From Tillandsia leiboldiana (lineage: Eukaryota; Streptophyta; Magnoliopsida; Poales; Bromeliaceae), in contig CM055073.1 of NCBI GenBank assembly GCA_029204045.2, positions 22,576,502 through 22,640,501 on the forward strand: a DNA stretch of 64,000 bases, in the 5' to 3' direction. The first letter of the stretch is position 1. Each line of letters begins with the position of its first letter. The notes beneath the pieces were generated by a model. The model was not told the origin of the DNA. It searched no databases and was given only the letters and a program-made list of their open reading frames with translations. Both the position numbers and the translations under genes were made by a program. Positions 57,056 to 64,000 of this stretch are shown one piece after another.

Positions 57056-59011
57056 TTAGAACTTAAGACAAGGAAAGATATCACCTTTCCGAATCCAAAA
57101 TCGCTGGATTTTGGGTTGTCTTGATTCGTTGTGGCCGGGGGTTGTCCGCTTTGACTGTTGATCCACCTTAGGTCTTTGCCTCGCAGTGATCCACTTGAAT
57201 GATTGATGTTGTGGCTCGGACCTTTGGTGGGTTGAGTGAACTCCTTTGACTTGATGTGTCTTTTGATTCCGTTGAGTTCGCTCCGTAGATGAAGTTGCCG
57301 AAGGACTCTTCTTTCTCTTTTTCGGGCAATTCTTCACCAAATGTCCTTCAAGTCCACATAGGTGACAAGTTCTTCCTTTCAATTTCATTGTGGAACTTGA
57401 AGCATTCACAGTTTGGTTCTTTTTGAATCCCAAACCAACCTTGCTTGTTTGACCTAATCCGGACATACATTCAAGTTTCTTGGAACCGGTTGAAATCCTT
57501 TGTATGTCGGATTTAAGTTGATGAACTTGCTTGGTCAATGCTTGATTGGTGACATGTATTTCCTCAAACTGCTTTTCAAGAAAATCAATCTTGTTAATAT
57601 GGGAATTAACGACCGTTTCCGATTGATTTATCTTTTCTTGGAGGATTTTATTATTATCCAATAAAAGCTCTCGTTCCTCCTCGAGATCATGAAGTTTGAT
57701 CTTTAAAGCATGATTCTCGTCTTGATCTTCAAGTCGTTGCTTTCTCAACTTCTTGATATGTTTGGCCATCTTCTTAGATTCCGCAAGAAGTTGTTGATAT
57801 GCCTCAACGAGTTCTTCCTCGTCCGACTCCCCCTCACTTGATGACTCTCCGCCGGTTGTTGATGTTTCATACAAAATCAAAGGAGTAGAGTTAGTGACTA
57901 ATGATGATAAACAATTATTAGAAGAGGGAAAATGAGAGGCATGAGAAGCAACGATTTTTTCCTCTTTACTTGAGGTTGATTCATTAGAAGTAAAATCGTC
58001 CCAAGTTTTCGCTTGCAAAGCCTTCTTTTTATATAATTTCGGAGTAGGACAATCCGTTGAAATATGGCCGTAGCCTTTGCATCTATAACATCGGATTTCC
58101 CCTTCGAATTCATCTTTTTCCTTAGAAGGTTTTGCAAGGAATTTGAGGTTAGAGGATTTAGAACCCGATGATCCTTTAGATGGTTTCGTGGATGAAGATC
58201 CATCGGTTCGATTCTTCCAAAATTTCCGACGAAATTTCTTTGTGATCCGCGCCAATTGTTCTTCAAAATCGGCAAAAGAGATTTCATCGTCGGAACTCGA
58301 TTCGCTATCTTCTTTCTTTGTGGATTTGAATGCAATACCTGTAAGCTTAGAAGAAGACTTGGAAGAAACTTGATTAGTAGGAAAAGTCAATTCATAAGTT
58401 TGCAAAGCACCTACTAATTCCTCAACACTCATCTCATCCGGATGACTAACGGTTTCAATGGCGGTAACCTTTGCCCTAAACCGTTCCGGAAGAGTCCGAA
58501 GTATCTTTCTTACAATTTTCGACTCCGGGATCTTTTCTCCTAGATTAGCACATGTATTAATTACATCTTGAAGTCTAGTGTAATAATCTGTAAACAATTC
58601 ATGCTCTTCCATATGAATAGAGTCAAATTGACTTGTAAGCATCTGGAGCTTTTGAATTTTTACAAGATTAGTACCCTCATGTGTAATTTTGAGAATATCC
58701 CAAATTTCCTTCGCGGTTTCACACGCGGAAATTCTTGTAAATTCAGTCGAGGAAAGAGAGTTAAATAAAGCGTTCATACCTTTCCCATTGTAAGAAGATC
58801 TTTCAAATTCCTCTTTGGACCATCTAGAGCAAGGTTTTGGGGTAGTAGAATTTCCTACTTCCTCAACAGGATGCACCCAACCGCATTCCACGGATTGCCA
58901 TACTCGCTCATCAATTGCGATGAGAAAAGCTCTCATCCGCACTTTCCAATAAGCATAATTAGTCCCATCAAAAAGAGGAGGTCTATAAATATTACCACTT
59001 TCACCCATCAT
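57056..59011 (-). CDS. gag: Element C gag, SIRE-type copia, intact frame
   Basis: The open frame continues upstream to 59092, but those codons overlap the primer-binding site and LTR. The two Mets at 59011 and 59008 (MMGESGNIYRPP) are the likely starts, giving about 650 codons. It has a copia gag head (FDGTNYAYWKVRMRAFL), the gag core (AKEIWDILKITHEG, LQMLTSQFDS, KILRTLPERF), a CYRCKGYGHISTDC zinc knuckle, a long coiled-coil stretch, a second CHLCGLEGHLVKNC knuckle and a short basic tail. The large gag with two knuckles and a coiled coil is typical of the SIRE/Maximus lineage. The frame ends where the protease would begin, and no protease, integrase or RT follows. Confidence 0.93.
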   Translation of the reverse strand: MMGESGNIYRPPLFDGTNYAYWKVRMRAFLIAIDERVWQSVECGWVHPVEEVGNSTTPKPCSRWSKEEFERSSYNGKGMNALFNSLSSTEFTRISACETAKEIWDILKITHEGTNLVKIQKLQMLTSQFDSIHMEEHELFTDYYTRLQDVINTCANLGEKIPESKIVRKILRTLPERFRAKVTAIETVSHPDEMSVEELVGALQTYELTFPTNQVSSKSSSKLTGIAFKSTKKEDSESSSDDEISFADFEEQLARITKKFRRKFWKNRTDGSSSTKPSKGSSGSKSSNLKFLAKPSKEKDEFEGEIRCYRCKGYGHISTDCPTPKLYKKKALQAKTWDDFTSNESTSSKEEKIVASHASHFPSSNNCLSSLVTNSTPLILYETSTTGGESSSEGESDEEELVEAYQQLLAESKKMAKHIKKLRKQRLEDQDENHALKIKLHDLEEERELLLDNNKILQEKINQSETVVNSHINKIDFLEKQFEEIHVTNQALTKQVHQLKSDIQRISTGSKKLECMSGLGQTSKVGLGFKKNQTVNASSSTMKLKGRTCHLCGLEGHLVKNCPKKRKKSPSATSSTERTQRNQKTHQVKGVHSTHQRSEPQHQSFKWITARQRPKVDQQSKRTTPGHNESRQPKIQRFWIRKGDIFPCLKF

Positions 59012-59033
59012 GATAGATAAACCTAAAACCCGC

Positions 59034-59045
59034 TCTGATACCAAT
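59034..59045 (-). other. Primer-binding site of element C
   Basis: Plus CTCTGATACCAA, minus TTGGTATCAGAG next to the 5' LTR. Confidence 0.88.
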
Positions 59046-60417
59046 TGTAGAGTTATGAATCCCAAAGGATCTAAATAGGTACTATCAAACAACTAGAGGG
59101 GGGGTGAATAGGTGTAATACTTAAAAACTCAATCTCAGTGCAAAATAAAAACCAATGCGGAAAATAAAAACAGCACACCGAGATATACGTGGAAACTCCA
59201 ATCCAGGAGAAAAACCACGGGACCAACACGCAATAACAATCCACTAAGAATAGAAGAATAACAAGGTGATTACCGACTCCACGGACTCAAACCCCTCCTT
59301 CAGCTTCTTCGGACCTTGCGCTGACCGGTTGGATATCCACGCAATAACAATCCCTAAGAAAAGAAGAATAACAAGGTGATTACCGTCTCCACGGATTTAA
59401 CCCCTCCTTCAATTTCTTGGACCTCGCGCTCCACCGTTTTGCCCGTCCACTGCTCACGTTCGAATCCACGAACGCACGCTTCGAATTCACGAAACGCCTT
59501 TAGCACACCGAATCCACGATGCCACGTCGAATCCACGACGCAAACTCAGTCGATAAGAATATTGACTTCGATGGTGATCCTCTGCTTAGATTCTCATTGA
59601 GGAACCGTAGAAGAAATCTCTAAGCAAAGATTAGATCAATTCGACAAAAGATATGTTCTTGAAAGAACCATCGAATTGACCTAAAAGAGGCTATGAAGAA
59701 GATCGATAAAAACCTAGCCTCTAGGGTTGCTCTCAAGTGTTTTATAAATTGATCGGCCGTAGCTCCCACGTTTTTGAGAAACCCTAAGTGTCTATTTATA
59801 GTTTAGAAACCTTTGGAAAGAGATAAGAATCAAAAACTTACCTTATCTGGAAATTTTCAGGACGGCGATCCGGATCGGATTTACTGCGATCCGGATCGTC
59901 GTAACGAGATTGACGATTCCAGAAAACCAAGGGTTCGGGATCCGGATCGCATTGCCCGATCCGGATCGTTCATACAAATCAGAAAACTTAACATTCGGGA
60001 TCCGGATCGGAAATTGCATGGATCCGGATCGAAGTCTTGTATGAAGCAACAACCTTCGGGATCCGGATCGTTGGCCCTGATCCGGATCCTGAACATGTCC
60101 GAACACCAGTTTTTGATTATTATGAAATTAAAAATTCTTCCAAGTGTTTCTATACTATAAGAAAGTATTCGGATCACCAAAATTATTTAGTTAACCATAC
60201 CTGATCCTTTTGAATACTTTCTTCTTGAGATTGATGTAACTGATCCACAATTCTTCAACTTCAATCTTCAAGATTCAAGACACTGAGTGTCAACTTGAGC
60301 TCTTGTTGAATCTTCTCTAAGTCTTTGATTGCTGATAGACAATTTGATCCCTTTAAGACTCCGACTCAACTCACTGACTTGACTCACGAAATATGCCAAT
60401 ACCAAAATGCCATAACA
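59046..60417 (-). mobile_element. Element C 5' LTR, 1372 bp
   Basis: Plus-strand start TGTAGAGTTATG and end GCCATAACA; on minus TGTTATGGCATTTTGG. The right TSD, tcccc, is at 60418-60422 and matches 45315-45319. This copy is uninterrupted and shows the empty site for element B at 59320-59324 (GCTGA). Confidence 0.94.
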
Positions 60418-60422
60418 TCCCC

Positions 60423-61190
60423 TTCTTCACAATCACACAGTATTCCCCCGCTCTCCCGCTCTCCCCCTCTTCCCACTCTCGTCTCCGGAGCCGTCTTCGT
60501 CGCCGTCGCCGTAGCCGTCGCCGTCGCCGAAGCCCGCCGGAGCCAGTGCCCACCGTCGCCCAGCATAGCAGGTTGTCTCATTTCCCTCTCCCTCTCTCTC
60601 ACTGTCCCTCTCTCTTTCTAACTAAGATGGATCTCTCCCTCTCTCTCTCACTAGCCCTCTCCCTCTTTCTCTATCTCACACTCTCTCTCTCACTGTGAGA
60701 GCTTTTACAGTGAGAGCTCTCACTGTGAGAGATTCACTGTGAATCTCTCACTGTCCCTCTCTCTCTCTCTCTCTAACTGAGAGAGAGCTCTCACAATAAG
60801 AGATCTCACTGTGAGATATCTCATAGTGAGAGAGGACTCATTGTGAGATCTCTCACAGTGAGAGCTATTCTCTCTCATTGTGAGAGAGGACTCATTGTGA
60901 GATCTCTCACAATGAGAGAGAATAGCTCTCACTGTGAGAGATCTCACTATGAGAGATCTCACTGTGAGCTCTCACAGTGAGAGATTCACTGTGAGAGATC
61001 TCAGTGAGATCTCTCACTGTCCCTCTCTCTCTCTAACTAAAAGAGAGCTCTTACAGTGAGATATCTCACAGTGAGAGAGGGCTCACTGTGAGATCTCTCA
61101 CAGTGAGAGTATTCTCACACTCTCACTGTCCCTCTCGCTCGCACTCCCTCTCAGAACTGTAATATAAAAATTTTATAAATTAATATTTTT
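60423..61190. repeat. MULE 2 inner region with GAGAGCTCTCACTGTGAG palindromes
   Basis: First a GC-rich C/T stretch (60430-60560). Then 60690-61110 is a dense series of CTCACTGTGAG, CTCACAGTGAG, GAGATCTC and GAGAGCTC words, each its own reverse complement or nearly so, mixed with (CT)n. Not coding. Confidence 0.8.
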
Positions 61191-61201
61191 TTGTAGTTAA
61201 T

Positions 61202-63904
61202 ATGGCTAATCGTTGTATGTCACTAAGTGTTCATTGGGATGGACAGTTAGTTATGGATGAGAATGGTCCAAAATATGTCGGCGGTCGAAAAAAATTAATC
61301 GTTATACGTTTCGATTGTATATATACTAGTTTCGAGACGAGAATGTATCGTTTAGTAAATTGTACAAGAGAAGAATTTTGTTTAAAATTCACTATTCGCT
61401 GCCTCACGGTCAATAGTGAATATTTAACTCACGAAGTAGTAGATGATGAATCATTAGAGGGAATGATTGGATTATGTGAATATTATGGTTTTGTGACGGT
61501 ATACATTGAGAAAGATCTACATCCGTCAAAAAATTTTGAATCGTAAGATTATTACACGAGAATACTCCACAATTATATTGATGTGAGTCATTCCTCCAAT
61601 GTAATGGGTGATCAAAATATACCAAGCGAAGGTGGTGTAAGAATGACGAGGTTAGTAAAATAATATAATAAATTGGTAATTTGTTATCTTCTTTGGTAAG
61701 ACTTAATCATTATATATACTGCAGAGAAAGTGAGTATTCGCCTATTGAGACTGTTGTACCTTGCTCGATTAGTAGTGTGCCACCAACGACCACACACACG
61801 CATGCCACGACCTTATGCGGACAATGCTCGACCTCCCGTCTAGAACCAAGGATGTCTCATCTACAACTAGAACCTTATGATTGGGGGTAAGGACAAATCA
61901 AATTATATTTTTAATTAATAGGATGTGGAGGTGGTAATGTTGGAATTTTATTTTTAACAAATGTGCAGATTATTTACTTCCTATGAACATTGGAATAATC
62001 CTGCTATTAATGATTTTGGTACTAATGTTGACGGGGATGTGATAATATTGACGAAGAAGGTGATAATATTGACCAAGGAGATACTAATATTGACGGGGTG
62101 GTGATAGTGATGGGGATGCACCAATTAATGATGATCAGAACAGTAGTGAGGATGACGATTTGAATAATCCATCTCCAAATACAAATGATGATCATGATGG
62201 GGGGTTGAATTATCTTACAAATGCAGTTTTCAATGAAATCGACAACCCACAAATAAGCAACGAATATGTAGACAATCCTAACGAGGAAATTGAATTTGTT
62301 GATCATTCGGAACATTTTCCTTCGGATAATAATTGGATAAAGCAGTATGTTGTAGATCCTATAGAGTTTGATATTCGACAAAACAATATTGGTCTACCTA
62401 GCATTGACGAGACTTGGGTTGTACGCGTCTTTCGTGATAAGGCTTCTTTAATGAACACTCTAGACCGGTGGCATATTGACCATAATATTCAAATAAAAGT
62501 ATTGAAATCTACTAGAACGACTTATACTGTCAAATGCACGGTAGATGTATGTCCATGGAGATTATATGTTTCAGTTTCTAAAGATACGACGTACTTTAGG
62601 GTAAAAATATATGCTGGTCCACACACATGTGTAATTCCAATGCTGAACGCGGTGCACCGTAATTGTAATTCGAGCCTTATATGTCAACTCGACATTAGGT
62701 AAGACTTAATATGACGCCAAAAGAAATTCAAGAAACGGTGCGACATGTTGACATAACTTATTGAAAGGCTTGGCAAGTAAGGAGTAAAACGTTACAGGTT
62801 ATTTACGGGAGCTGGGAGCAGTCATACACAGACTTGCCTCATTACCCTACTATACTGAAGGAATGTAATCCTGGCACTTTATGGCATCTGGAACATAGAT
62901 GGTCCGCTGATGGGATTTGTCACTTTGGCCTTGTTTTTTGGTCATTTGGATATTCGATTCGTGGATTCGCACATTGTCGGCCGGTCGTGAGTATTGATGC
63001 CACTTATATGTACGACAAATATGAAGGTCATGCTTTGATAGCGACATCTGCAGATGCAAATAATAGACTATATCCTTTGGCATTTGCAATTTATGAAGGG
63101 GAGAATGGAGGGAGTTGGCGATGGTTTCTACAGAATATGTGTCAATATGTTACCCGCGATAGAGCCATTTGTTTTATATCTGATCAATTTTCTGGATTGA
63201 GGGAAATAGTGGTTGATATCTATCCTCCACGACAGGGTCACTCGCATCGTTGGTGTCTTCGACACATAAAAGCAAATATGAATAAGCGCTTCAAAAACGA
63301 TACTTTGTTAGATAAATTCTGGAACATCGGAAGTGCGTCAACACCGACCGAATATTATCAGCTAAAAGAAGAATTAGATGCGTTGGATCACGATGCTTGG
63401 CAGTGGGTGCATGATCTTGAAAGATATAAAGAGTACTAGGCAAGGGCATTTGATGGAGGCCCACGATTTGGGTTGATGACTACGAATCTTTCTGAATCGT
63501 TAAATGGGGTATTTAAGGGGATTCGTGCTTTGCCGATTACGGTTTTTGTTGTGGGGACATTTTATAAACTGAATAAGTATTTCTTAAAACACCGCGATGA
63601 CGATGAAAGTGTGACGGGCGCGTTAAGTCCTAATATACAAGTAATAATTACTGAAGGTATGGATCAGGCGCGGGAACATATTGTCCAACGTTTTGGACTA
63701 ATGGAATTTGAAGTCAATATTGGAGATTTCTCCTACACAGTGATCGTGAATGGAACAGAAGCAGCATGCTCATGTGGTGAATTTCTTTGATCGAGAATAT
63801 CTTGCTCGCATCTCCTAGCAATCTATAGTACTTCACAAATAAGAATAGACTATCATATTTTTTATTCACGCTGGTATAATATGGACTACTATCGTGCGAC
63901 TTAC
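61202..63904 (+). pseudogene. MULE 2 transposase, broken
   Basis: Parts in order on plus. 61202-61546 is the MULE N-terminal domain (MANRCMSLSVHWDGQ, YVGGRKKLIVIRF). An acidic linker with frame breaks follows. 62160-62702 is the DNA-binding region (WVVRVFRDKASLMNTLDRW, CPWRLYVSV, HTCVIPMLNAVHRNC). A short degenerate stretch with stops follows (MTPKEIQETVRH). 62834-63439 is the MULE transposase domain with SIDATYMYDKYEGHAL, the ISDQ Asp and CLRHIKANMNKRFK, ended by TAG at 63437. 63443-63790 carries TNLSESLNGVFKG and the first half of a SWIM finger (CSCGEFL), then TGA, then SCSHLLA in the same frame. Similarity ends at DYYRATY near 63904, where another element begins. Inactive as it stands. Confidence 0.9.
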
Positions 63905-64000
63905 TGTGACGCCCTCAATTGTCCCACATTGGATGTGGATGAAATTGTGAATGGGTTTATATAAGACATGGACACTAGTAATAATAACTGGGCTTAAGGA
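63905..64000. mobile_element. Probable LTR start of another element, cut by window end
   Basis: TGTGACGCCCTCAATTGTCC starts exactly where transposase similarity ends. CCACATTGGATGTGG and a TTTATATAAGACATGG TATA-like stretch follow, as in some plant LTRs. Too short to identify. Confidence 0.45.

Noticed and set aside
57898..58335. 145-codon minus-strand frame
   Set aside because: Shadow frame fully inside the element C gag.

Overview
This is a repeat-dominated piece of a flowering-plant nuclear genome. The evidence is a complete intron-bearing plant VPS11 gene, chromovirus-type Ty3/gypsy and Ty1/copia retrotransposons whose primer-binding sites match initiator tRNA-Met, plant MULE and Helitron ends, a tRNA-derived SINE and a short TTTAGGG-type repeat tract. 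I cannot name the species. VPS11 (37605-44665, minus strand, five exons, 950 codons) is the only gene that looks intact and cellular. Almost everything else is mobile DNA, much of it nested, and many insertion orders can be read from target-site duplications (TSDs).

Left third (1-17602): element A is a gypsy-type LTR element with 4.0-kb LTRs (the 5' LTR is cut by the window edge) and a heavily decayed interior. It sits inside an older related LTR (10335-11659), which interrupts the reverse transcriptase of a copia element (11660-13005). The copia LTR (13006-14807) is followed directly by a primer-binding site, and that leader is interrupted by a solo gypsy LTR (14889-17602).

Middle (17603-36023): AT-rich DNA with several MITEs, cruciform-type microsatellites, a truncated carboxylesterase pseudogene next to a Helitron 3' end, a second Helitron 3' end, a decayed copia element (22890-27965) whose 5' LTR carries a SINE with a 15-bp TSD, a minus-strand gypsy-type LTR, and two MULE-type foldback elements (31940-33573 and 34181-36023), both with exact 9-bp TSDs.

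Right part (36024-64000): VPS11, then a MULE starting about 140 bp upstream of its ATG. This MULE is split by a copia/SIRE-type element C (45320-60417, TSD tcccc), and C is split by a gypsy-type element B (45599-54305, TSD gctga). B and C both keep a long open gag frame and both lack reverse transcriptase and integrase, yet their LTR pairs are identical or nearly so. The MULE resumes at 60423 with a broken transposase, interrupted again near 63905 by what looks like another LTR element.

The most unusual observation is in VPS11 intron 1. A tandem array of about 240-bp units repeats the end of exon 1 with its 5' splice site, so several decoy splice donors lie inside the intron. Other points are a stem-loop with paired base changes shared by several LTR families, palindrome arrays in the MULEs, and two independent gag-only retroelements nested in each other.
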